Assembly: GCA_028023455.1 (NCBI GenBank)
Contig: JAQFVV010006221.1
Location: 5,873,011-5,937,010 of the forward strand
Reading direction: 5' to 3'
Origin: Epiperipatus broadwayi
Taxonomy: Eukaryota; Onychophora; Udeonychophora; Euonychophora; Peripatidae
DNA length: 64,000 nucleotides
The notes below the pieces were generated by a model. It worked only from the letters and a program-made list of their open reading frames with translations. It searched no databases and had not been told where the DNA came from. Positions 1 to 11,654 of the stretch are shown piece after piece; within the stretch, counting starts at the first letter, position 1; the number at the start of each line of letters is the position of its first letter. The position numbers and the translations under genes are program-made.

Positions 1-143
1 AAGAATTATTACCTATCTGTAAATATTAGTAATAGTTTTTAAAAGTAATAAGTGGATATTTTTTCTTACTTTTTTTTTCATTACAAAGTTTCTGGGGAAT
101 GTGTTTAAGCAAAAATATCTCTTTCATCTTATATTTGAGAATT

Positions 144-674
144 AAGCCAAATAAACATCATGTGATCACCATTTCTTATGCTTGTTCTTAACTATTATTA
201 AAACAGGCAAAACTCTCTATATGTATTGTCACTCAGTGCAAGCCAGAGTAATCAATGGATGCCAGAAAGGCTTGTGTATAAAATCCTGCCTAATAGGATA
301 GTTGTGGCTATGGTTATTAAAGAACCAAAGACACCAAAATGTATGGGTACTGAACTGAGTTCAGACCTGTATGATATATAAGCTGGTGAGCTTGGATTGA
401 AAATATTATGGTGTTTTCAATTTAAATCTCATAGTTTTGTAGTTAAGTAGAGATAAAAGGTGGCTGCTGGAGGGTTGCATTAGATCCTAAGATCTAGGTG
501 CAGTGCTCTCAGATCCAAGGCTCCTCACTGATGAAGGCCACAAGCCAGAAACTAGTCTGAGGATATCGGATGAGTAGGCACAAGATGGGGATTTTATGCA
601 CAGAATCTTATAGCATCCATTGATTACTCTGGCTTGCACTGAGTGGCAATACGTATAGAGTTTTGCCTGTTTTA
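144..674 (+). mobile_element. Hammerhead retroelement family 1, copy 1 (full unit plus inverted partial unit)
   Basis: Non-coding element flanked by a perfect 13 bp target duplication, ATATTTGAGAATT, at 131-143 and 675-687. The left part (144 to about 280) is an inverted copy of the right end: both hold AAAACAGGCAAAACTC or its complement and the CCATTGATTACTCT block. The rest is a full sense unit with a hammerhead ribozyme at 513-571. A full unit preceded by a truncated inverted unit, with a 12-14 bp target duplication, is typical of Penelope-like elements and their non-autonomous relatives. No protein is encoded, so movement must have used enzymes made elsewhere (inference). The family was recognised by comparison with the other copies in this window. 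Confidence 0.8.
513..571 (+). ncRNA. Hammerhead ribozyme, family 1 (copy 1)
   Basis: Type I hammerhead layout: CTGATGA core at 528-534, stem II GGC/GCC closing a CACAA loop, then GAAA, then the palindrome ACTAGT serving as stem III, then C at 557 as the residue before the expected cut (557/558). Stem I is formed by sequence on either side: six pairs next to the core, a small internal loop, and an outer helix (ATCCAA with TCGGAT, one mismatch). The deviation from the canonical fold is an A-A mismatch where the first pair of stem II is normally found. Cleavage may need a dimer, because stem III is only self-complementary. Activity is not shown. Confidence 0.7.
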
Positions 675-790
675 ATATTTGAGAATTCTGAATTATTCTT
701 ATGAAATTATTAGAAACAACATAAATAAAGTAAACGAATTAAACTGAAAAAATGTTGTGATCACATTAATTTGTATAAAGGAGGATTGGT

Positions 791-885
791 GTCAAGCATT
801 GGTGGTCTAGCGGTTAGCATAGCTGCCTTCCAAGCAGCTGGCCCGGGTTCGCTTCCTGGTCAACGCTTTGACATTTGAAAAAAAA
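791..885 (+). mobile_element. Minimal tRNA-Gly(TCC)-derived SINE
   Basis: A tRNA-Gly-like body (about 798-867) with anticodon TCC in CTTCCAA and a B box region GGGTTCGCTTC, followed by TTTGACATTTG and an A run. It is flanked by 14 bp direct repeats, AAAGGAGGATTGGT at 777-790 and AAAGGAGGAATGGT at 886-899 (one mismatch), so it is a retroposed copy, not a resident tRNA gene. The acceptor stem has an A-C mismatch, and the T loop has C in place of the usual A. The flanks GTCAA and TTGAC extend the acceptor stem. At about 95 bp it is among the simplest SINE designs: a tRNA plus tail with no body. Confidence 0.75.
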
Positions 886-1059
886 AAAGGAGGAATGGTA
901 ATAAAATATTGTGTTTTTTGATTGCTGATTATTATAAAAATAGAAAAAATGATAAAGGCTATTAAGAAAAAAAAAGTAATGAGTAAAACTTTATAATATA
1001 TCTATATATATTATCAAAATATATAAAAAAATTTCCACACAATAATATTAACTAGTACA

Positions 1060-1385
1060 AGTTTTAGTAATCAAGAGATGCTAGAAGATATTATCTAACC
1101 AGTACCTATCCAATATCCACAGGGAACAGTACATCTGTATCTCTGTATCTAATACACCATTCCAGCATCTACTTTTTATCTTTAATATTGACTTGAAAGT
1201 TATTGGCCCAAACTGAAAACGCAGTAATGCTTTTAATCCAAGCCAATCCACTTATATAGTCATATAGATCTGAATCCAGATTAGTATCCATATATTTTGG
1301 TATCTTTGGTTTTTTTTTTTTAATAATCATAATCATCATAATCCTGTTAAGTGGAAAAATTTTAACAGCTGATGCAAGCATACGA
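1060..1385 (-). mobile_element. Degraded fragment of hammerhead family 1
   Basis: Blocks in the right order match family 1 on the minus strand: TAGTAATCAAGAGATGC, CCTATCCAATATCCACAG, the TTTTTATCTTTA stretch and the GGTATCTTTGGTTTTTTTT end. The ribozyme core is missing or beyond recognition between about 1125 and 1146. An open frame across 1169-1381 is a chance product of this non-coding repeat. Confidence 0.55.
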
Positions 1386-1760
1386 AAAGATGATCGTGTG
1401 ATGTTTTAAAAATATTTGTATAAATATATTGAATATACAAATGTCGCTGTGATTTATGTATTCAAACAATTGCATCAAGTGACTCATATAAATAGTATAT
1501 TAAATACAAATGTGCAAATATAACAACAACAACAAAAATATAAAACATATACCGTATAAATGAAAATACAACATTTATTTATTTATTTTTTTTTTAAAAA
1601 TTATTGCAATACTTTATATAATTTTTTTTGTTAATGAAATCTTATTTATTTAAATACCGACAAATTACTATTAATAAGTAAAATAAAATATTGATCATTT
1701 TCACTATTAATTATTTCTTAAAAGACAGGTAATTCAAAAGCTTATATATATATTTTTAAG

Positions 1761-1843
1761 TGTCATAGCATCGGCCAGGACGCGAACCCGCAACTCGGGC
1801 AACTGCCTGCAAGTGCAAGGCAGTCGCGCTGACCTCTCGACCT
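1761..1843 (-). mobile_element. Class II tRNA-like SINE head
   Basis: Read on the minus strand this is a tRNA-like unit with an A box GGTCGAGAGGTCAGCGCG, a long variable region and a B box GCGGGTTCGCGTCC, ending in GATGCTATGACA. The long variable arm resembles leucine or serine tRNAs. It matches the copy at 16997-17093, including the TGTCA ends. No tRNA function is proposed: the fold is imperfect and the sequence is repeated. Confidence 0.55.
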
Positions 1844-1859
1844 CCTTTTTAGTCTTAAT

Positions 1860-3620
1860 ACTGCATTATATGTACCATTAGCATTGTGTTATTTTCTAAA
1901 TTCATTTTTAAATTACTTTTTCTTTATTTTTAAAAAAGTATCTATATTTTTGATACTGAGTAATTTATTGTATTATAAAATCAAATGATAATTGCTATTT
2001 TATTTATTGTCTAGTCAATAACTTGAAAAATCTAATGTCAATCACAGCCTAACAATTCCAGCCAATTAATCAGACAAATATTTTATTTTATTCGTTAAAA
2101 TTAATTAAGAATATTTGTTTTTTTCACTATCCACTCTTACAACTGGATTAACTGACCAGACGTAATAATTGTCTTTTTAGAAATATATAAAGAAAATTAT
2201 GTTTACTATTATCAAAGAACAAGTTCATCGTAAAAACAATCTTATTTAGTTTACGTTATATTTTAAATGCGATGACAAACATGGGTTTTTAAATTACGTT
2301 AGTATTATTATTTATTTATTTAGTTAAAATTCATCGATTTTATTTAAGTTAATGATTGTCAATTTTTTTTATTGGATAACTTAGCAACATTGATATAGAA
2401 ATCTGTATTTGTTCAAGCAAAGGATAAATCAAATCATGTCAGAATCGTAAATAACTGAAAGGAAGAAAAAGCCAGCAGTATAAAATGCAAACTGCTTTTA
2501 AGCAAATTATCATTTGTAGGATTTTTTTTATTTTTACGATTAACATTACATGTTTGAATTCAAGCCTGTTTTTTTTTTTAACTTTATCATAATAAATTAT
2601 TAAAATTAATATTTAATTCACGTGTTTTATGCATATTCTGGATCACATATATTAAACGTATTTGGTGATTTTGTAGTAATAATTGCAAATCTTTTGCAGT
2701 TTCATATTGATAGTATATTTTAAACAATCATTGTAAACTGTATTTTATTTTCTGAGAAGTCTTCTTTTTTTTTAACAATGCCTTTTAAAAAGAATCCGGT
2801 TACTAATTGTATATTTGGATAATTTTGTAGAAAGTTTAGTAATTTTATCATCTTATCTGCTTCGGCCATAACTAAGATTCGAATCCAATGGAATTTAGAT
2901 ATTTCTTAGCATAGCTGTGATTTCAAAGCAAGCTAGAATTTTTTTCTGGTCTTAGTGACTCAGCTAGACATACAACTATTAGTCAGTAAATGGTTATCTA
3001 ACTATTCTTAAAATCCATCTTACCAATTCAATTTAACCTGTGATGGTAAGTTAAGTATTGATGTGCTAACAATAAGACAAAAATTCTTATACTACTCAAT
3101 GAAGCCATTGTCACTGGCAAAGGAGATAATGTACTCCTAAAAAACTGTGGTCAAGCATGAAGAAAATATTTATTAACAGTGGGGGTTAGTTCTTGCTTTC
3201 TGAATAATTTTTAATCTAAAAATATTTTAGCATCTAAAAATTAGAAACTAAATACTATAATTTAATGATTTAGTAGAAAAAAATGATAGGTTATAATGAA
3301 ATATTTAGTCATTATTAGATTAAAATGCACTTATTTATAGATTCTTTTATATTAGCAAATTTACATTTCAGTGGAAAAACATAAAACAGTGATCAAATCT
3401 TAAGAAAAAAAAATCATTACTGTGATATTTTATGTAACATAATAATGTTTATATGCTTATAAATGTTTATTTAGTTTTAAAAAGCAAACATTTTTACTCT
3501 TTAACCCAAAACAGAAATTGATATGAGATATACAAATTTCTTGGCAAATATTTTAGCTGCAGCTGAGAGTAAACTTATTATTCTAAAAATATCCTTATTG
3601 TTTTGCATTAGATCGTTTCT
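1860..3620. other. AT-rich stretch, no gene seen
   Basis: No open frame with family resemblance. One spot (about 2860-2960) has a B-box-like GATTCGAATCC and a TTAGCATAGCTG block resembling the tRNA-Gly SINEs, and may be an old SINE, but it is too decayed to call. Confidence 0.5.
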
Positions 3621-3638
3621 CTAAAGGAATCATGTTTA

Positions 3639-4126
3639 AAACACTAAACATCACATGATCAGCATTTCTTATGCTTATATAAGTTGTTTACACAGAGGCT
3701 AATGTGTAAGCATAAGAAATGGTGATCATGTGATGATTAGTGGTTTAAAACCAATCCTACCCCAATAGAATTATGGTGACTATGGTTATTAAAGAACCAA
3801 AGACACCAAAAAAATATGGATACAACTATACAAGCTGATGATCTTAAATTGAAAACATTATTGTGTTTTCATTTGGCACTTGAAGCTTTATAGTTAGCTA
3901 ATGAGGTAAAAAGTGGCTACTGGAGGATTGTATTAGATCCTAAGATCTAGATGCAGTGCTCTCAGATCCAAGGCTCCTCACTGATGAAAGTCACAAGCTA
4001 GAAACTAGTCTGGGGATATTGGATGAATAGGCACTAGATGAGGATTTTATGCACAACCTTCTTGCATCCATTGATTGCTTTTGCTTACACCAGTGATACT
4101 ATTGTATGGAGATTTTAGGTCTCTGT
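3639..4126 (+). mobile_element. Hammerhead retroelement family 1, copy 2
   Basis: Flanked by imperfect 13 bp repeats, GGAATCATGTTTA (3626-3638) and GGAATCATATTTA (4127-4139). The first 110 bases form an inverted repeat around the CATCACATGATCAGC block and its complement near 3700-3745, again a partial inverted unit ahead of a full unit. The full unit carries the shared GGTTATTAAAGAACCAAAG block, the ribozyme at 3966-4024 and the GATTTTATGCACAA end. Non-coding. Confidence 0.75.
3966..4024 (+). ncRNA. Hammerhead ribozyme, family 1 (copy 2)
   Basis: CTGATGA at 3981-3987, GAAA, palindromic ACTAGT and C at 4010 before the expected cut. Stem II reads AGT/GCT where most copies read GGC/GCC: the first pair changes from G-C to A-U on both sides, a compensatory change that supports the helix, and the third becomes U-G. 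Stem I is unchanged from the consensus, six pairs plus an outer six-pair helix (ATCCAA with TTGGAT). Confidence 0.72.
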
Positions 4127-4139
4127 GGAATCATATTTA

Positions 4140-5690
4140 TATAAAAACAAACAATAAATCGATTGAATATTCTTTTCAATTACTTTACAAACATGATATA
4201 ATTATTGCAAATCTTTTACATTAATATTCTTCCATAATTCAACTAAATTTTATTATTTCCTTGTGTTTTTGTCTGTTTTTATTTTTAGTATAAAATTTAC
4301 AATCTTCTGAAATCTTTTTTGTCCAAATTTGCCTTGCTTTTTTCCTATTTTAACATAGATAAAATTTATCAATTCTATTACACATATCACTTATACTTCT
4401 AATTTTCCCAACACATCTATATTTTTTATTAGTATCCTAGCATGCTTTATTAAATATTTTGTAGTGCTGCTTTATATTTTTGTTTACCTCTTTTTCAATG
4501 AAATTATTTTACTCTAATGTTTATTAAATAAAATCTACTGGTGTTAGTTTCCATATATGTTCTACCTGTTATTACCAAGATGCAGCAAAGTAGGTAATTG
4601 ATAAGTTTCATTTTTTTGAAGAACAACAACAAAATGTAAAGAATTAATATGTTTTAAAAAATGAACAGTTTTATTTATATAGAAAACAAATATATTTTAA
4701 TAACATACAATTATTGAAAAATAAATAATATATTTAAAAATATGAAAATAAAATAATTTATTTTGAAAAAGTAATTGATGGCAATAAATTCATAAAATAA
4801 ATATATTTTAAAAGTTAAACCTGATAAATTATTTAATTCACAATTATTAAAAAACAAATATTTTCAATAGGCAAAAAAATCTAAAAAGGATTAAAATAAT
4901 CATGTGCAAAAAGTGTTACTGTAACATTGAAGAATGCAGTGAACAGGTTTTGATTCTCAAAAGAAAAAAAAGGTAAATAATGTAATGTGTTTGAAAACAT
5001 AAAAATAATGTTATTTATTTAGAAAATGAACATGAAATTAATATATTTTGATAATAGATAATGTAAAAGAACAAAAATACTTCCTACTTATTTAAAAGTA
5101 CTGAGGCTATTGCAAAGCACCCAGCTCATTGTTATACAATCAATTGCTGCATTTAGTGTGAAAATTGTGTCAGTTACATTACTACTTATCTATAATTTCA
5201 TTAAATGAACATGTTTGTCTTTGTGCCCTTTTTTGTCATCAACATGGCCTTGTGGAATTAAAATTTGTTATGTATTTACATTTGTCTCTATTGTTACAAT
5301 GTTATATATTTTCATGGTTTAATTTTAAGCACGCATTATCTAATTGTAAGTGTTTATATATCTGGTTTTTTAATACCAACTATATGAAGGCTGATAATTT
5401 CTTGAGATTTTAATTTCTTATGATTTATTGATATGGATTACTTTCTTATGAATGATATGATCAACTTTTTATATTATTCTTGTGCTTCTTGGTTTTGAAA
5501 TTCAATTTGCTCTTATCACCAATTTAATTTCTTTCCAAAGTTTGGTTTCTAAATAAATTTTATTTTCATATTTCAAACATATTATTTATTTTTCAATCAT
5601 CATCTGTTTGCAAAATGTAATAATTTCAGGCTTGTTTTCTAAAATAATTAGTTTATTTTCATGTTTTTAAACATATTCATTCATGTATCT
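4140..5690. other. AT-rich stretch, no gene seen
   Basis: Short frames occur (for example 5165-5413) but show no motif, start context or composition that would mark a gene. Confidence 0.5.
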
Positions 5691-5699
5691 TGTTATTGC

Positions 5700-5945
5700 T
5701 CATTCTGGTGGCTCTACCAACGGGCAGTATGTACATGCTATTGACATTACTTACCAGTTTGATGTAATTTTTATATTCTATTAAACATTTTTTTCTTTGT
5801 TATCGTCATTCTGGTAACATTTTTTTCTTTGTTATCGTCATTCTGGTATAGTTTGATATGGGTATAGTGGCTCTACTAACAGGTAGTATGTACATGCTAT
5901 TGGCATTAGTTACCTTTTTATTGTAATTTTTATATTCTACTACAC
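5700..5945. repeat. Nested tandem duplication (160 bp and 32 bp periods)
   Basis: GGCTCTACCAACGGGCAGTA near 5709 recurs as a close variant near 5869, with the following TATGTACATGCTATTG and TTGTAATTTTTATATTCTA sequence: a direct repeat of about 160 bp. Between them a 32 bp unit containing TTTGTTATCGTCATTCTGG is repeated perfectly in tandem (5784-5815 and 5816-5847). Confidence 0.75.
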
Positions 5946-5949
5946 TTTT

Positions 5950-7235
5950 TTCTAACATACTTATCTAACTTTAATCTTTTATTTGTCTGAATTCATTTTT
6001 ATAAATTTATTTGGCTCACAAATACTCTTTATAAATAATATTATATAATGATAATAAATGTAAATAGTATATTTAAAAAAGGCTTTTTTTTTTTACATTT
6101 TGTCTCAGTTATGTCTTTGCTGTATATATTTTTATTTCTTAATATTAGAACAGATATTTATTTATGTTAAGAGTGAAATTGCAGAATTGTTAACATTGAT
6201 ATTTTTTTTTTTAACCATTTAATTTTTCTACTAACCTTATTAAGCCATCTATTTTAGTCAGTACATGTATTTTAAATTGTAGAATTTTGTAATATTTACT
6301 TATATATGCATACTCATATATATATATTAATGATCTATAAGGCTCTTAAAAATTATAATGTAGCTTTAAAATTGAGAAGCTAGAATAAATTATGCTAAAG
6401 AAGTATCACCATGGCAACTACTCTGACGATAATCAAATTTTATTTCTTTTTTGTAGTACCTCCATGTCTTCTGTCAAAGAACGTACTACATATCTATCTA
6501 TCTATCTGCAAATACATATAACGTATAGCCATAGAAATGAACTGTCAGATGTTTTTGGCAGAAGTTTACTCATTAAAAGCTACATTGCTTAGCAACGGTT
6601 AGATGTCCTTCTTGTTAGCCTTTCTATAATGAAAGTTGACATGAGACTGCCGCAGTTTTAACTTTAAGCAACCAAAAATGAAGCTACTTTAAAAAAGTTG
6701 TTGAGAGCTTATCTCAGATTACCAGCTATAAACCCATTCTAATTTTAACCATTAGGGAATAATATATATATAGGAATATATTAAAATAACAAATTTTTAT
6801 AATTACAAATTCCTATTAGCAGATGTTATTTTGATTAACTGTGGAAAAAAGAATGGAAAGAAAAGATTTAAAATACTGAGACGAACATTTTTGAAGACCG
6901 CGAGTTAATGCTGAATTAACTTATTTCACAACCGCAGCATTATTTCTGTGGATTTTATTTTGAAAACTTTTCCCCAGCGTATATTAATATTAATGAGGCA
7001 ATAATAAATTAAAATAATAATTGCAGTTTGAAATCTCCTAAGAGATTTTTTATTAGTTCTATTTTTTAAAGTTTCTTTATAGCTAATCTTAAATTTATGT
7101 AGATATCGTTACTTCTAAAGACCTTATCTAATAACGGATTTATTTATTTTTTGTTAAATATAATTTATGCTAGTATATTGCATGCATGGATGTAAGAAGT
7201 AATCAAATGGTTTATCACTCAATTGATATAAAGTT
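5950..7235. other. AT-rich stretch, no gene seen
   Basis: A 66-codon frame at 6392-6592 includes a TATC microsatellite and matches nothing I recognise. The rest is A/T-rich sequence without motifs. Confidence 0.45.
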
Positions 7236-7244
7236 CAAATAACA

Positions 7245-7325
7245 TCGGAAGTATCAAAACTGATGTCACGATCCCTATATCTTGAATCCCAAGGGCTTAC
7301 ACTCTACCACTGCACTAAAACATAA
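7245..7325 (-). mobile_element. Possible tRNA-derived SINE head
   Basis: On the minus strand TTTTAGTGCAGTGGTAGAGT fits a pol III A box and GGGATTCAAGA about 30 bases on resembles a B box. The cloverleaf is incomplete and no tail or target repeat was found. Confidence 0.35.
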
Positions 7326-7329
7326 TGTG

Positions 7330-8270
7330 TTTATATACCTGTAATAAACAAAAAACGTAAAGCCTGCAAGTTGAAAATTATTGACTAAAGAGTCTGCTAT
7401 CTTCGTAATGCCACGTGGATAAATTATATGACAATCTCAAAGTCCATACAATAATAACTATTTACAATTGAAACACACAGGCTTATTATATACCCGTGTC
7501 TATATATGTACGTTTTTTATTTTTTCTAAAGTTATCAGCAAATTTATCTTCATAATAAGTTTTTACTCATTTCAATCTTCTATCTAAATTTTGATGTTAA
7601 AATTGTATTTTTTTTAAAATTATTATTATTGAATCTATTAGTGATAACAGGCAGGCAATGTGATCTGAATTTAGACCTATTATTAATGTTTGGCCTTTTG
7701 TTAATAGTGCAATTTCATTTATTACATAATACCATAATTATTTTGAATTGCTAGTAAAATGATTTATTAAATAATAATTTGACTTAGTTGCTAGAAATCA
7801 CTAAATAAAATATTTATGAGTAGGCTGTATTCATGAGAAAGTAATAAAGAATGTGTTTATAGTCATAAATGTTAAGTCAGACGAAAAGCAAATATTTTTG
7901 CAAAACGGTTTTTTTGAATGCCCCCCCCCCCCACGTCCATATTCTAATTTGCGTTCCAAATTGTTTTTAAGCCTGAAAATTGCAAGTATCAGATTGAGTT
8001 AAACAGTGCATTTTTATAGAGCAACCTCATAAACTATCACTTCATTTCTGAGAGGGAACGAAAGTAATTATCAATGATAGAATTAGTTTTTCGGAGTTTT
8101 ACTTTACTTTCAATAACAATTTATTTGCATTTCATTTAGGTCTAATTCTAGGTACATAAACAGCCACAATTGAAATCAATTGCAACTTATGAGTTTTGTA
8201 CAAGTAAAAAGTGAGTGAAATAGTCTAACCAATTCATAAAATTAAGATTCAGTAGAGCTGAATCCTTTGA
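7330..8270. other. AT-rich stretch, no gene seen
   Basis: Contains a run of 12 C at 7921-7932. No coding or RNA feature recognised. Confidence 0.45.
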
Positions 8271-8371
8271 ATAGAGTTCAATCAAGTTTTGATCTGGGAT
8301 AGGGTCCTTGGAGCACATGGATTTAGGCTTTCTGTAGGGTACAGACAGTTGAGATCGGTACGGTAGTGTGA

Positions 8372-9795
8372 CTAAAGTCTAAACTGTCCCCAAGTCTGGT
8401 CCACCAACCAGGGTTGACCAGTGCGTTTATCATCCTCTTTAATCTTACATAGGGTATTGAAGAATAGTTTATCAATGGAGTCCTCATAACCTTTATTGAA
8501 TGTGATTCTACATATGACTGACCTGATCGAAAAGTTTATAAATGTGGCAAGACATATCAATGCAATGTTTCTTTTTTCGAATGCAGGCTTGAGCATGATG
8601 TAGGCAGGGTCTGAATTGTTGGTTCTATTCAGTGCGAGATTACGTAGGTATGTCCATGATCCGCAATGATCAAGAATATGGACTATGGACTCCTCCTGTT
8701 TCATGCATAAAGGGCAGAGGGGGTTGATATTATATCCCCTTTGTTAACAAAGGAAGGCTGCAGTAGGAAGAGCTCCCGGTTGACCTTCAGGAGAAAGTCA
8801 ACAAACTTGGGACTTAGTTTGAGTAATTTTGTTATCTTTGAGAGTTGCGGTATTCCAATTGGGAGTACATTACCGGGTTTGGTTTTGCCCTCTGAAACCA
8901 ATTGGTAGACTTGCCAGTAGGATAGTTTATTCTGGAATAGTGAACTTGATGTTCTAAAGTTTTGAACAGTGATAGACACTTGGTGTTGTATCCAAAGTTT
9001 ACGCAGTTTAGGAGGGGGTCGATCGGTAGGATCCACCTCTATTGGGAAAGGGCATTCCATCTCTTGGTTATCTTTAAAGATTTTACACAGAACATTATGG
9101 GTTCTTTGGAGATAGAAGACTTTGAGCGAATGCAGTTCGAGGCCATTGAGGAGTTTTGGTTTTTGAAGCACATTCAGACTGATGACAGGAGCCTCCCCCC
9201 CCCCTAGCACAATATCCTGCATAGGGTTTCAATTTGTTTGGTAAATCTAATTGTTGGCGAGAAGCTGGCCAAATAATATAAAGTTTTGGGTAAAATCACT
9301 GAAATTTAGGAGGGCTACCTTTCCAAACAGAGAAAGATAAACCTTGGATAATGAAGTAATTAAGCCTTCAATCTTGTTGAGTAGGGAATTTTCCAGATCT
9401 CTCCTCATGATGGAAGGGGGAGAGGCCAGATGGAACCCAAGAAATTTTTGGGGGAGGCCTCAAACCAGCCAGAGATCTTTATGCTAGTGAGGATCATCCA
9501 GATAGCTGACTTCCCTCTGTTAACGCTGAGACCGAATTCGCTTGTGAATTGGTCCAAGAGTTCTTTGAGCCCCACCAACTCATTCTGGGATGAAAGGAAT
9601 ACCACCACATCATCCATATAGGAGATGTGGTGTATGTTCTCCTTCAGCATAGGTATTGCTATCCCAGGGAACGAAGCCTCTATGCGTAACAGCAGCAGGT
9701 TGATGTAGGCTGCAAAGAGGAGAGCACTCAGTGGTGAGTTCTGTGGGATGGAAATACAGGGCCGAAATCCTGGGGCGACTCTGCCATCCAAAGAG
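8372..9795 (-). pseudogene. Non-LTR retrotransposon reverse transcriptase relic with C-terminal zinc-knuckle region
   Basis: Three minus-strand segments in different frames make up the end of a LINE polyprotein. The first (9791-9405) holds SPLSALLFAAYI, then YMDDVVVFL (the catalytic box, usually YADD) and FGLSVNRGKS, the palm and thumb landmarks. The second (9222-8701) continues in another frame. The last begins just above 8704 with CPLC and runs EESIVHILDHC, a C-x2-C...H-x4-C pattern seen at the C-terminus of many LINE proteins. The element is cut at about 9795, before the first palm motif. Frameshifts make it non-functional. Residual coding quality is better than in the RTE copies, so it may be younger. 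Clade not determined. Confidence 0.75.
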
Positions 9796-9799
9796 AGAA

Positions 9800-11640
9800 A
9801 TATCTATATGTGGACATATTTGTGATTTATAGATTGGTTTGTATAATAATCACTTTTTATCATGCTATGTATTATTTATTTATGTAAAGAACTACCTTTT
9901 CAAAGCTGAACATGATTCATATTCATTTTTAAGTGATACTGCTAATTTTAGCTCTGTATGTGAGCTAGATCTAGTAGAATGTTATAGTTTTTTAATAAGG
10001 ATTATCCTTTTTGGATGTTATATTATTTTTTAAATTTTTTAGTTTTTTAAATTTGGTTACTAAGTAATCATTGTTTAGACTTCCATGACATTTCTGATGG
10101 AAACTGATAGTATTGGGTTTAAATTTCTCATCTCTACTTTCACCACCAAAAATAGAATTTAACTATATTAAAGTTATATTGATTCTTGAATTATTTTAAA
10201 TAACATTCAAGACCTTTTTAAAAAAAAAAAAAAAGGCATTTTGTGATGTAATCGTCCGGCCGTAATTATTTTAACTTTGCGAATTATTCTAATACTTTAG
10301 GTTAATTTTTTTAATTTTTTTAAAATTAACAAACTTTATGTTTAAAAATTGAGTTTTTGAATTTAACTAAATTCAAAAAAATTATTATGAATACGAACTT
10401 TATGCTTAAAAAATTGGGTGAATTGAAGTTAATTTAAAAAATAAAATATTTTTTGGATAAAAAAAATTAATAAACAAAAGCAATTTTCAACATTCTTTTA
10501 ATTAATGCAATCTTTTATTTCATCATATTCATAATAATTTTTTAAAATTAACTTTAATCCAAAAACTCATTTAAAACATATAATATTTGTTTCACAAGTA
10601 TGACCGGTCGATTAACGTTAAAGCAGCACTAATTCCAGAGTATCAAAAAATTCTTAAATCAAATACTTTGATTAAAATCTTAATTAAAATCTCCCCCCCC
10701 CCCCAATAAATATTATTGTTAGACAAGTTTAGACATTAGCATGACATTAAAAGCACATATATATTGATAATGATATATTCCAGCTTTTATTGAAAACATC
10801 AGTTTATAATCAAATTTTTTATGGAGTGCGTTGTATGCTGACAATTTAGTTTATTTTAATACAGTGATGTATATATTAAATTTAGATTATGCTAAAATGA
10901 AGGGATAAGGAAGTGTAGGTGGTGATATAGGAGATTTAAAGAGTAAGAGCTGTTAGAATTCTACAACAAGTAACATTTTGAAAATAATCTTTTAATTTTC
11001 CATATTTATTTATAGTATGTATATTGTGTCCTTTTTGGAAAAGTATTTAGATTGAAATTAAAAATGCTACTTTTTAAATATGTTGCAGCTGCCTTTATTT
11101 TTTTTTTTTTAATCTATTCTAAAATGTCAAAATAAATGCTAAAGAAATAATTTGTTATTTATATTTTCGACCTATATGAAAGAATCTCTAAGATAATTAC
11201 TTTCTACTTATTTATAATTAGTAATGGTGAGAGAAAGAAAAAAGAAGATATAAGGAAAATACAGTACATTACTATTGAAAACTATCCCTTATCTGATTTA
11301 AAGTTATTTATTTCATCTATTCTTATTCCAATGTATTAGTAATATGGTTGCTTGTCATCTCAACCAAGTTTTATTTTATGTTAGATAAGAAACACATTGA
11401 AGATTAGTTTTTGCAATATATATAATCCAGTATTTTAAATCTTTTTATTGTTATAAAAGCAAGCATGAAAATCATTTATTAATATAAAATATCTTTCGAT
11501 TACACCCCCCCCCCAAAAAAAAAAGTCTGACTGCTAATTTTAACTCTTTTCTCCTCATATTGCAAAAAGTCTAGTTTTTGAAAATATTGTGCGGAAATCA
11601 TTTTTACAGGGAAAAAAAAACAAGCAATGAAAAGTAGCTT
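9800..11640. other. AT-rich stretch, no gene seen; possible small inverted-end element at 10245-10625
   Basis: Two rare CG-containing patches, GTAATCGTCCGGCCGTAATT near 10248 and, inverted, TATGACCGGTCGATTAAC near 10600, could be ends of a small transposon. No clear target duplication. C runs at 10693-10704 and 11505-11514. Confidence 0.35.
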
Positions 11641-11654
11641 AATAAATAAATAAT

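Noticed and set aside
798-867. Functional tRNA-Gly gene
   Set aside because: Acceptor mismatch, altered T loop, A tail and flanking 14 bp direct repeats show a SINE copy.
9405-9791. Retroviral or hepadnaviral polymerase suggested by YMDD
   Set aside because: Neighbouring motifs (SPLSALLF, FGLSVN.GKS) and the C-terminal zinc knuckle are those of a LINE; YMDD here is a variant of YADD.
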